A stretch of 64,000 nt of DNA, taken from the NCBI GenBank assembly GCA_002397315.1, contig DHAE01000029.1, forward strand, positions 83,053 through 147,052, given 5' to 3'. The DNA is from Comamonadaceae bacterium UBA4962 (lineage in GTDB: Bacteria > Pseudomonadota > Gammaproteobacteria > Burkholderiales > Burkholderiaceae_C). Under the pieces are notes generated by a model that saw only the letters and a list, made by a program, of their open reading frames with translations, was not told where the DNA came from and made no database searches. Numbering within the stretch: the first letter of the stretch is position 1; the number at the start of each line of letters is the position of its first letter. The translations under genes were made by a program, and so were the position numbers. Shown piece after piece: positions 43,791 to 51,547 of the stretch.

Positions 43791-44605
43791 CGCCCGCCGC
43801 CTCGCCCATGCCCACATCGCCCATGCCCACATCACCCACACCCACCTCGCCCTGGCGGCACCGCGCCCTGGGCGTCGCACTGCTCGTGGCGCTGCTCGTC
43901 GCCTGGGAGTGGATGGCGCGGCACGCGGGCCTTTCCGCCCTGGTGCTGCCCGCGCCTTCGGCGGTGGCGGCCGCGCTCTGGACCGGCCTGCGCTCCGGCT
44001 ACTTCCTGCCCCATCTGGGCGCCACGCTGCAGGCGTTGGGCCTGGGCCTGGCCGGCGGCGGCGCGGCGGGTGTGCTGACCGGTGCGGCGCTGGCCGAATC
44101 GCCGCTGCTGGAACGCGTGCTGCGGCCCTACGTGGTGGTGAGCCAGGTGGTGCCCAAGCTGGCGCTGGCGCCGCTCTTCGTGCTGTGGTTCGGCTTCGGC
44201 ATCACCTCCACCGCGCTCATCACCGGCCTGATCTGCTTCTTCCCGCTCATGGAGAACACGCTCACCGGGCTCAGGCAGGCCGATCCGCAGCGGCTGCAGC
44301 TCTTTCGTATGCTGGGCGCCACGCGCTGGCAGACCCTGCTGCGGCTGAAACTGCCGATCGCGCTGCCGACCCTCCTCGCCGGACTGCGCATGGCCGTGGT
44401 GCTGGCGCTGGTCGGCGCGGTGGTGGGCGAATTCATCGGCGCGAGCCGCGGCCTGGGCGCCGTCATCATCGCCTCGCAGGGAATGATGGACACCACCCTG
44501 ATGTTCGCCGCGCTGGTGCTCATCGCCGCGATCGGGCTGCTGCTCTACCAGGCCACCCTGCTGTTCGAGCGGTGGCTGCTGCGCGCCCATGCGGGCGCCG
44601 ACTGA
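43787..44605 (+). CDS. ABC importer permease (ThiX-like, SsuC/TauC type)
   Basis: 272 residues. After a Ser/Pro/Thr-rich N terminus (SPMPTSPMPTSPTPTSP), six membrane helices follow. The EAA loop is in FRMLGATRWQTLLRLKLPIALP, which docks to the ATPase, and LPAPSAVAAALW is the typical N-terminal box of this permease class. It overlaps the ATPase gene by four bases and is 26 bp from the receptor gene. Confidence 0.83.
   Translation: MTPAASPMPTSPMPTSPTPTSPWRHRALGVALLVALLVAWEWMARHAGLSALVLPAPSAVAAALWTGLRSGYFLPHLGATLQALGLGLAGGGAAGVLTGAALAESPLLERVLRPYVVVSQVVPKLALAPLFVLWFGFGITSTALITGLICFFPLMENTLTGLRQADPQRLQLFRMLGATRWQTLLRLKLPIALPTLLAGLRMAVVLALVGAVVGEFIGASRGLGAVIIASQGMMDTTLMFAALVLIAAIGLLLYQATLLFERWLLRAHAGAD
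43802..43846 (+). repeat. Three 15-bp tandem repeats inside the permease gene
   Basis: Units at 43802-43816, 43817-43831 and 43832-43846. The first two are identical (TCGCCCATGCCCACA) and the third differs at a few positions. They encode SPMPT, SPMPT and SPTPT. The period is a multiple of three, so copy-number change would alter length without shifting frame. Confidence 0.8.
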
Positions 44606-44631
44606 GCTTTTTCACATCGACAACGACACCC

Positions 44632-45663
44632 ATGTCCACCTCCCGCCACGTCTCCCGCCACCTCTCTCGCCGCATGCTGCTCGCTGCTTCCGCCGGCCTC
44701 GCCGCCGCGCCCTGGGCCGGCACGGCACGGGCCCAGTCCCCCACCCAGCCGCCGGTGCGCGGCAAGGTGACCGTCGCCGGCTGGAGCAAGCCGATCAGCG
44801 AGATCACCAACCTGCTCGCCGAACCCGACAAGGGCTTCTTCCGTGCCCAAGGCGTGGAGCTGGCCTACCTGCCCGGCGCGGGCGGCGGCGACGCCCTGCG
44901 CAACACGCTCAGCGGGCAGGCCGACGTGGCGTTCACCGATCCGGGCTCGTTCTTCATGGCGCTGGACAAGGGCGAGCGCCTCACGGCCATCTACGACATC
45001 TACCCGCAGAACGTGTTCAACGTGGTGTCGCTGCAGTCCTCCGGCATCCGCACGCCGGCCGATCTGAAAGGCAAGCGCATCGGCGTCTACAGCCTCTCCA
45101 GCGGCACGCGGCAGAACCTGCTGGTGCTGCTGCACCAGGCCGGGCTCAAGGAATCCGACGTGACCATCGTGGTCACCGGCCTGCTCAATTTCGCGCCGCT
45201 GCTGCAGGGGCAGGTGGATGCCACCGCCGCCACCGACACCGGCCTTGCCGTCGGCCGGCGCCGCAGCATCGGCCCGGTGAACGTGATGCAGGTGCGCGAC
45301 CACCTCAACGTTTCCAGCGACCTGTTCGTGGTCCGGCAGGAGGTGCTGGCGCAGAAAAAGGTGCTGCTGCAGGCCTTTCTGAAAGGCTACCGCGACAGCG
45401 CGGCCTGGATGATCGCCAACCCCGACGAGGCCGCGGCCCTGGCCGTGAAGCACGCGATCGACGGCACGCAGCCGGACGTGAACCTGGAGGTGATCCGCCT
45501 GCGCAATGCCGCCGCGCAGCCCTCGCTGCCGGGCCAGCCGCTGGGCGCGTTCAATCTCGCATCGCTGCAGCAGGCGGCCGACGCCTACCGCGCGCTCGGC
45601 CTGGTGCAGCGCCCCATCCGCGTGGCCGACGTGGTCGACACCCGCCTGCTGCCGGCCGCCTGA
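44632..45663 (+). CDS. NMT1/THI5-like ABC importer substrate-binding protein (ThiY-like)
   Basis: 343 residues. The N terminus RHLSRRMLLAASAGLAAAP, ending in GTARA, looks like a twin-arginine export signal. The mature part starts KVTVAGWSKPISEITNLL and has GFFRAQGVELAYLPGAGGGD and GQADVAFTDPGSFFMAL, typical of NMT1/THI5-like receptors; the ThiY branch binds formylated aminopyrimidine. The iron-binding CCCFC motif of yeast Thi5 is absent, as expected for a receptor rather than an enzyme. Fifth gene of the riboswitch operon. Substrate inferred from control, not shown by sequence. Confidence 0.83.
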   Translation: MSTSRHVSRHLSRRMLLAASAGLAAAPWAGTARAQSPTQPPVRGKVTVAGWSKPISEITNLLAEPDKGFFRAQGVELAYLPGAGGGDALRNTLSGQADVAFTDPGSFFMALDKGERLTAIYDIYPQNVFNVVSLQSSGIRTPADLKGKRIGVYSLSSGTRQNLLVLLHQAGLKESDVTIVVTGLLNFAPLLQGQVDATAATDTGLAVGRRRSIGPVNVMQVRDHLNVSSDLFVVRQEVLAQKKVLLQAFLKGYRDSAAWMIANPDEAAALAVKHAIDGTQPDVNLEVIRLRNAAAQPSLPGQPLGAFNLASLQQAADAYRALGLVQRPIRVADVVDTRLLPAA

Positions 45664-45712
45664 GCGGCGCGGCGCGCACGCACCGAAACGAAACGAAGAA
45701 CGAAGGACCACC

Positions 45713-46480
45713 ATGCAGTTCAAGGGCCAGGTCGTGCTGGTGACGGGCGCGGGACGGGGCATCGGCGCCGCCATCGCGCGGGCGTTCGCCCAGCAGGGCG
45801 CCACCGTGGCCGTCAACCATCTGTCGAACGACGCGGCGGCGGCCGAGACGGTCGCGGCCTGCCAGGCCGCCGGGGGCGACGCCTGGGCCGCCAAAGCCGA
45901 CGTGGGCGATGCCGCGGCCGCGCAGGCGATGGTGGACGGGGTGCTGCGGGAGGCCGGCCGCATCGACGTGGTCGTGAACAACGCCTTCCGCCCCTACACG
46001 TTCGACCCGCGCCGCCGCGTGCTGTTCGACAGCCTGCAGTGGAGCGACTACCAGGCCCAGTTCGACGGCGCGGCGGGCAGCGCCTTCCACGTCTGCCGCG
46101 CGGCGCTGCCGCACCTGCGCCAGCGCGCGCGCGGCAGCATCGTGAACATCGCCTCCAACCTGGTGGAGCATCCCGTCGTGCCCTACCACGACTACACCAC
46201 CGCCAAGGCCGCGCTCGTGGCCTTCAGCCGCAACCTTGCGGCCGAGGTCGGGCCGCAGGGCATCCGCGTGAACTGCGTGGCCCCGGGGCTCGTCTATCCC
46301 ACGCAGGCGAGCCAGGCCACGCCGGAGGCGCTGCGCGAATCGATCACCGCCGCCACGCCGCTGCGGCGCATCGCCCGGCCCGAAGACGTGGCCGGCCCGG
46401 TGCTGTTCCTCGCCTCGGAGTGGAGCGGCTTCATGACCGGGCAGGTGCTGTACGTGGACGGCGGGCTGGTGATGCGCTGA
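45713..46480 (+). CDS. Short-chain dehydrogenase/reductase, last gene of the riboswitch operon
   Basis: 255 residues of the classical SDR fold. The cofactor loop is TGAGRGIG (11-18); the catalytic set is Ser148 (NIAS), Tyr161 and Lys165 (YTTAK). NHLSNDA after strand 2 suggests NADP(H). The C terminus GQVLYVDGGLVM is standard. A GAAGGA ribosome-binding site precedes the ATG, 49 bp after the receptor stop. In this operon it could reduce the aldehyde made by LuxE/LuxC to an alcohol. The sequence resembles FabG-type reductases, so a fatty acid role is the alternative. Confidence 0.87.
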   Translation: MQFKGQVVLVTGAGRGIGAAIARAFAQQGATVAVNHLSNDAAAAETVAACQAAGGDAWAAKADVGDAAAAQAMVDGVLREAGRIDVVVNNAFRPYTFDPRRRVLFDSLQWSDYQAQFDGAAGSAFHVCRAALPHLRQRARGSIVNIASNLVEHPVVPYHDYTTAKAALVAFSRNLAAEVGPQGIRVNCVAPGLVYPTQASQATPEALRESITAATPLRRIARPEDVAGPVLFLASEWSGFMTGQVLYVDGGLVMR

Positions 46481-46595
46481 GTGCCGGGCGAGCGGCCCGG
46501 AGCGCGGGCGGGCGGGCCAACTTGAAGGCGCCCGCCTACAGCGGAACGCGACGGTGGGCAGCGCGCGGCGGCCGGCGCGTGGCGATAGTGGCCCC

Positions 46596-47918
46596 ATGTC
46601 GGAAAAGCTGGTGTTCTTCCTGCAGCGGCTGGTGCGCAAGACCTGGCTGCGCTGCGCCCTGTTCGCCCTGCTCGCGTGCGCGGCCGTCATGCTCGCCACC
46701 TGGGCGGGCCCCTATATTCCGGACGGCACCGCGATCGACCTCGGCTCCGACGCGCTCGACAGCCTGCTGAACATCCTGGCCTCCAGCATGCTCACGGTGT
46801 CGATCTTCTCGGCCAGCACCATGGTGTCCGCCTTCTCGGCCGTGGCCAACAGCGCCACGCCCCGCGCCTCGCAACTGCTGATCGAAGACTCCACCGTGCA
46901 GAACACGCTCGCGGTCTTCATCGGCGCCTTCATCTACGGCGTGATCGCCCTGGTCGGCCTGCACGCCCACGTGTACGGCGACGGCGGCCGGCTGGTGCTG
47001 TTCGGCTTCACCCTGCTCATCCTGCTGGGCGTGGTCGTGGTGCTGCTGCGCTGGATCGACTACCTCTCGGTGCTGGGCCGGCTCGGCGAGACCATCCGCC
47101 GGCTGGAACAAGCCACCTGCAAGTCCATCGACCAGCGCATCGACAAACCCTGGCTGGGCGGACGTCGCCAGCAGCCCGGCGAACGCGGAAGCCATGAAGT
47201 GCGCAGCGACGCCACCGGCTTCGTGCAGCACGTCGCCATGGACCAATTGCAGACCCGTGCCGAGGCGCTGGACGGCCAGATCCACCTGCACATGCTGCCC
47301 GGCGCCTTCGTCGCACCCGGCGCGGTGCTGGCCAGTAGCGACCGCCCGCTGGACGATGCGGCCCGCGACGCCCTCCGGCAGGCCGTGCTCATCGGCAACG
47401 GCCGCACCTTCGACCACGACCCGCGCTACGGCTTCGTCGTCATGGGAGAGATCGCCGCACGCGCCATGTCGGCATCCATCAACGACCCGGGCACCGCGCT
47501 GGAAGTGATCGGCGCGGGGGTGCGCACGCTGGCGCACTGGGCGGCACGGCAGCAGGCGGCGGCCTCCCACTCCTGCCCATCTTCCGCCCCCTCGTCCCCG
47601 CCGCCCTGCGACCGAGTGACGGCACCGGCCCTGCGGGAAGCCGGCATGGTGGAAGACGTGTTCGAGCCCCTGGCCCGCTACGCGGCGGGTGCGGTCGAAG
47701 TGGGCATCGCGCTGCAGCGCGCACTGCGGTCGGTGGGCACGCTGCACCCCGCGCTGCGCGAGCCGAGCGAACGGCTGTCGGCGTATGCGCTGGAGCGGGC
47801 GGAAAAGGCGGACTTGTGCGGGACGGATATGGAGGCGCTGCGGACCGCCGCGCATCGGGGAACGGACGACGCCCGCCTTTCAGTCCACCCTCGCGGGTCC
47901 AACGCCTCCATTTCCTGA
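46596..47918 (+). CDS. DUF2254-family membrane protein
   Basis: 440 residues. Four membrane helices in the first third (CALFALLACAAVMLATWAG; LLNILASSMLTVSIF; NTLAVFIGAFIYGVIALVG; LVLFGFTLLILLGVVVVLL) are followed by a soluble part with RALDGQIHL-type and DHDPRYGFVVMGEIAARAMS blocks usual for DUF2254. Function unknown. It carries an unusual Ser/Pro/Cys-rich insert near residues 325-345 (SCPSSAPSSPPPC). Alone on its strand segment, 115 bp after the SDR stop, so possibly a separate unit. Confidence 0.8.
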   Translation: MSEKLVFFLQRLVRKTWLRCALFALLACAAVMLATWAGPYIPDGTAIDLGSDALDSLLNILASSMLTVSIFSASTMVSAFSAVANSATPRASQLLIEDSTVQNTLAVFIGAFIYGVIALVGLHAHVYGDGGRLVLFGFTLLILLGVVVVLLRWIDYLSVLGRLGETIRRLEQATCKSIDQRIDKPWLGGRRQQPGERGSHEVRSDATGFVQHVAMDQLQTRAEALDGQIHLHMLPGAFVAPGAVLASSDRPLDDAARDALRQAVLIGNGRTFDHDPRYGFVVMGEIAARAMSASINDPGTALEVIGAGVRTLAHWAARQQAAASHSCPSSAPSSPPPCDRVTAPALREAGMVEDVFEPLARYAAGAVEVGIALQRALRSVGTLHPALREPSERLSAYALERAEKADLCGTDMEALRTAAHRGTDDARLSVHPRGSNASIS

Positions 47919-48046
47919 GGGAATCCAGCGTGCAGGCCAGCCGCCGGGTTTACCCCTGCGCCGCGGGCGTGTCCGCAAGGCGCCTGCAGCCCCGCTCCCA
48001 CCCCACTACACTCCCCCCTTCGCCTTCCATTCCCCGACGATCCCCA

Positions 48047-48874
48047 ATGACGTATTGCGTCGCCATCAAGCTCAATGCCGGACTGGTCTTCCTGTCCGAT
48101 TCCCGCACGAACGCCGGCCTCGACCAGATCAGCTCCTTCCGCAAGATGATGATCTACGAGCGGCCGGGCGACCGGTTCATGGTGCTGCTGTCGGCCGGCA
48201 ACCTAAGCATTTCGCAGTCGGTGCGCGAGATCCTGCAGACCGAGCAGCTCTTCGACCGCGATGCCACCGAGCCGATCACGATCTGGAACGCCAAGAGCAT
48301 GTTCGATGCGGCGCGGGTGCTGGGCTCGGCCGTGCGGCACGTGCACGAGCGCGACGGTGCGGCGCTCAAGCGCTCGGGCGTGGATTTCAACGTGTCGCTG
48401 GTGCTCGGCGGCCAGATCCAGGGCGAGGGAATGCGCCTCTTCCAGGTGTATTCGGCCGGCAATTTCATCGAGGCCACGACCGAGACGCCCTACTTCCAGG
48501 TGGGCGAGTCCAAGTACGGCAAACCGGTGCTGGACCGCGTGCTCACGCCGGACACGCCGCTGGACGAAGCCGCAAAGTGCGCGCTGGTATCGATGGACAG
48601 CACGCTCAAATCGAACCTGTCGGTCGGCCTGCCGCTGGACCTCGTGGTGTACGAGGCCGGGCGCCTCGCCACCGACAAGATCGTCTGCATCGACGAGCAG
48701 AACCCCTATTTCCGGATGCTGCGCAGCAGCTGGGGCGAGCGGTTGCGCCAGGTGTTCGACAGCATCGAAGACCCGGCCTGGGACGGTGGGGCGACCGAGG
48801 TGCCGATCCTGGTGGAGCCCGCGCGCAGCCGCCCCCTGCGCAAGATCGTCACGCCGGACGACAAGCTCATCTGA
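48047..48874 (+). CDS. Anbu-type bacterial proteasome homologue (peptidase of the Ntn family)
   Basis: 275 residues. It opens MTYCVAIKLNAGLVFLSDSRTN; removal of Met would expose Thr2 as the catalytic nucleophile, as in proteasome beta subunits, and the Asp/Arg of LSDSRTN fit the active site. The FMVLLSAGNLSISQSV block is characteristic of the Anbu branch. Anbu genes usually sit with an alpha-E protein, an ATP-grasp protein and a transglutaminase-like protein; none is here. Neighbours are a DUF2254 gene and an alpha/beta hydrolase. Role unknown. Confidence 0.86.
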   Translation: MTYCVAIKLNAGLVFLSDSRTNAGLDQISSFRKMMIYERPGDRFMVLLSAGNLSISQSVREILQTEQLFDRDATEPITIWNAKSMFDAARVLGSAVRHVHERDGAALKRSGVDFNVSLVLGGQIQGEGMRLFQVYSAGNFIEATTETPYFQVGESKYGKPVLDRVLTPDTPLDEAAKCALVSMDSTLKSNLSVGLPLDLVVYEAGRLATDKIVCIDEQNPYFRMLRSSWGERLRQVFDSIEDPAWDGGATEVPILVEPARSRPLRKIVTPDDKLI

Positions 48875-48948
48875 CCTCCGGCGCCACGGCCTCGGCTCCT
48901 GCCCGCCCTCCCGCTTCCCGCTTACTCCGTCCCGCAGGACACCCCGCG

Positions 48949-49770
48949 ATGAGCCCCCTGCCGCTGGTCTTCTCCCACGCCAACAGTTTTCCGGCCGGCA
49001 CCTACCGGGTGCTCTTCGGGCATTTGCGTGAGCGCGGCTTCGCCGTGGACGCGGTGGACCGTTTCGGCCACGACGAGCGCTACCCGGTCACGAGCAACTG
49101 GCCGGCACTGGTGCAGCAGCTCGCCGACTTCGCGCGCGAGCAGGCCGGCCGCGCGGGCGGGCCGGTGTTCCTGGTGGGGCATTCGCTGGGCGGGTTCCTG
49201 AGCGTGATGACGGCGGCGCGGCACCCGGAACTCGCGCGCGGCGTGGTGATGGTGGATTCGCCGCTCATCAGCGGCTGGCGCGCGGGCGCGCTCGGCATGG
49301 CCAAACGCACGCAGGTGGTGGGCGCGGTGTCGCCGGGCAAGATCAGCCGCGCGCGCCGGCACCGCTGGGAGAGCGCGGAAGAGGCACTGGCGCATTTCCG
49401 GCGCAAGAAGGCGTTCGCGCAGTGGGACGAGGCGGTGCTGCGCGACTACGTCGCCGAGGGGCTGCGCCCGCACGCGGACGGCGGGCTGGCGCTGCATTTC
49501 GAGCGCGAGGTGGAGACCGCCATCTACAACACCCTGCCGCACAACCTGTCCCGGTTGCTCGCCACCCATCCGCTGCGCTGCCCGGCCGCGTTCATCGGCG
49601 GCCTGGACTCGCAGGAGTTGCGCCAGGTGGGCATGGATCTGACGCGGCGCGTCACGCAGGGCCGCATCACCATGCTGGACGGCAGCCACCTGTTTCCCAT
49701 GGAGCGGCCGCGGGCGACGGCGGCGGCGATCGAGGCCGCGGTGCTGAATCTGGCCGGCGCGGCGGCCTGA
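48949..49770 (+). CDS. Alpha/beta hydrolase
   Basis: 273 residues of the alpha/beta hydrolase fold. HANSFPAGTYRVLF resembles the oxyanion strand region; the nucleophile elbow is VGHSLGG. An Asp follows in FIGGLDSQELRQ, and the His is in DGSHLFPMERP, completing the Ser-Asp-His triad. Substrate not predictable. It follows the Anbu gene by 74 bp with no terminator between, so they may be co-transcribed. Confidence 0.85.
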   Translation: MSPLPLVFSHANSFPAGTYRVLFGHLRERGFAVDAVDRFGHDERYPVTSNWPALVQQLADFAREQAGRAGGPVFLVGHSLGGFLSVMTAARHPELARGVVMVDSPLISGWRAGALGMAKRTQVVGAVSPGKISRARRHRWESAEEALAHFRRKKAFAQWDEAVLRDYVAEGLRPHADGGLALHFEREVETAIYNTLPHNLSRLLATHPLRCPAAFIGGLDSQELRQVGMDLTRRVTQGRITMLDGSHLFPMERPRATAAAIEAAVLNLAGAAA

Positions 49771-49898
49771 ACGAACGCGGCCTGCGCACCCGGCAGGCGG
49801 ACGGGCCGCGCCCGGTCCGCCCGTCAGGGTGTTCCCCAGCTTCCACGGCGCAGAACGCCCGCGCGATAAATCGCCACGCGTTTTTCATAGCCATCCCC

Positions 49899-49932
49899 TA
49901 CACTGCCCCGTCAGCGTGTTACATGTAGACAC
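49899..49932. promoter_or_regulatory. Possible promoter and palindromic operator upstream of the flavoenzyme gene
   Basis: TACACT at 49899-49904 could be a -10 box. At 49916-49932 lies a near-palindrome: GTGT, the perfect 8-mer TACATGTA, a single extra G, then ACAC. It is about 100 bp before the start at 50032. TetR-family operators often look like this, but no such regulator is adjacent. Confidence 0.4.
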
Positions 49933-50031
49933 ATGCACGCCGCGCGCGGGCCGCCGCAGCCCGGCTCCTGCCGGCCCGCGACCACCAAGAGAGCTGTCCA
50001 TCAAGCCAAATCACCGAGGGGAAAAAACACC

Positions 50032-51510
50032 ATGGCCCACCGCAAAAGTCCTGCCCGCCGCGCCAAAGACGAACGCGTCGCCCACCTGCTCGCGCTGGCC
50101 GCAGCCAACGCCCCGGCCGATTCACCCTGGCCCTGGGACGCGCTGGCGGCGCTCGAGAAGGCGATGGTCGGCTACGTCGTGCTGCCCACCGACAAGGACT
50201 ATCCCACCGACCGACTGGAATCGAACCCCGCCTTCCAGGCGTTCCCGCTGCTGATCGCCTACTGCAAGACCGAAACCGACGCGATGCTCTGCGTGCAGTT
50301 CGCGCGTACCTGGAAGCTCTGGGTGGCCGTGCGCTGCGGCGGCCACAGCACGGCGGGCTATTCGGTGAACACCGGCGGCATGGTGATCGACCTGAAGAAC
50401 CTGAGCGGCGTGGCCCTCGATACCGCGAACCAGTGCGTGCACGTGCTGCCGGGCACGGATTTCGACCACTTCAACAGCGCCATGGGGGCGACGGGCTGGC
50501 ACGTGCCCACGGGCGCCTGCGGCAACGTCTGCGTGGGCGGCTTCGTGCAGGGCGGCGGCTACGGCTACACATCGCGCCAGTTCGGCATCCAGAGCGACAT
50601 GGTCGAATCGATGCGCGTGCTGCTGGCCGACGGCCAGACCATCGTGACGGCCAGCGCCACCGAGCATGCGGACCTCTACTGGGCCCTGCGCGGCGGCACG
50701 GGCGGCAATTTCGGCGTGCTGCTGCAGGTGACCTACCGCATGGAGCTTCTGCCGAGCGTGTGGGCCTGGTCCATCGGCTGGGACGCGGCCCACGCGGCCG
50801 ACGTGCTGGTGCTGCTGCAGAAGGATTTCATGCGCACCGGCGCGCCCGATGCGCTGGGCTACATGATGAACCTGGGCTTCCGCGACGGGAAACCGGTGTT
50901 CATGATCCAGGGCATGTACTGCGGCACGCGCGACGATGGCATGGCGGCCATCGCCCCCCTGCTCGCGGTGCCGAGCGCCCGGCTGCTGGTGGACCAGGAG
51001 GGGACGTACCCGGCCATGAACAAGTTGCTGGAAGACGCACCCTACGAACTGCCCCAGGACCTGCCCGATAACGCCTGCGAGAGCAAGTCCAGCGGCTACA
51101 TCGGCCGCACGCTCACGAAGGAAGAGTGGCAGGCCGCGATCGACTACTTCGTCACCTCGCCCAACACCTATTCGATGTTCTACCTGGAGCCCTATGGCGG
51201 CGCGATCCAGCGCTACCCGGCAGCGGACAGCGCGTTCGTCCACCGCGACGTGGATGCGGATCTCGTCGCGGACGTGTTCTGGACCGATGCCGCCGAACGC
51301 GAACGGATGGAAAAATGGCTGGCGGGCTTCATGGACCTGATGCGCCCGTTCCTGACCGGCGCGGTGTACCAGAACTATCCGGACGGCTCGCTCGTGGACT
51401 ACGCACAGGCGTACTGGGGCACCGATACCTACACGCGCCTGCAGCAGGTCAAGCAGACGTACGATCCGGACAACTTCTTCCACTTCGCCCAGAGCGTGAA
51501 GATGCCCTGA
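50032..51510 (+). CDS. FAD-dependent oxidoreductase, berberine-bridge-like
   Basis: 492 residues from ATG 50032, with a GAGGGG site upstream. The FAD-binding PCMH domain shows VRCGGHSTAGYS (His105 for 8-alpha linkage) and TGACGNVCVGG (Cys163 or Cys167 for the 6-S-cysteinyl bond), so bicovalent FAD attachment is expected. The BBE C-terminal signature is YDPDNFFHFAQSV. No signal peptide, so cytoplasmic. Such enzymes oxidise sugars, alcohols or alkaloids; substrate unknown. Alone, with a possible operator upstream. Confidence 0.88.
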   Translation: MAHRKSPARRAKDERVAHLLALAAANAPADSPWPWDALAALEKAMVGYVVLPTDKDYPTDRLESNPAFQAFPLLIAYCKTETDAMLCVQFARTWKLWVAVRCGGHSTAGYSVNTGGMVIDLKNLSGVALDTANQCVHVLPGTDFDHFNSAMGATGWHVPTGACGNVCVGGFVQGGGYGYTSRQFGIQSDMVESMRVLLADGQTIVTASATEHADLYWALRGGTGGNFGVLLQVTYRMELLPSVWAWSIGWDAAHAADVLVLLQKDFMRTGAPDALGYMMNLGFRDGKPVFMIQGMYCGTRDDGMAAIAPLLAVPSARLLVDQEGTYPAMNKLLEDAPYELPQDLPDNACESKSSGYIGRTLTKEEWQAAIDYFVTSPNTYSMFYLEPYGGAIQRYPAADSAFVHRDVDADLVADVFWTDAAERERMEKWLAGFMDLMRPFLTGAVYQNYPDGSLVDYAQAYWGTDTYTRLQQVKQTYDPDNFFHFAQSVKMP

Positions 51511-51547
51511 GAAAGCGCCGGGCACGGAGCCGGCACGGCTCCTCTTC

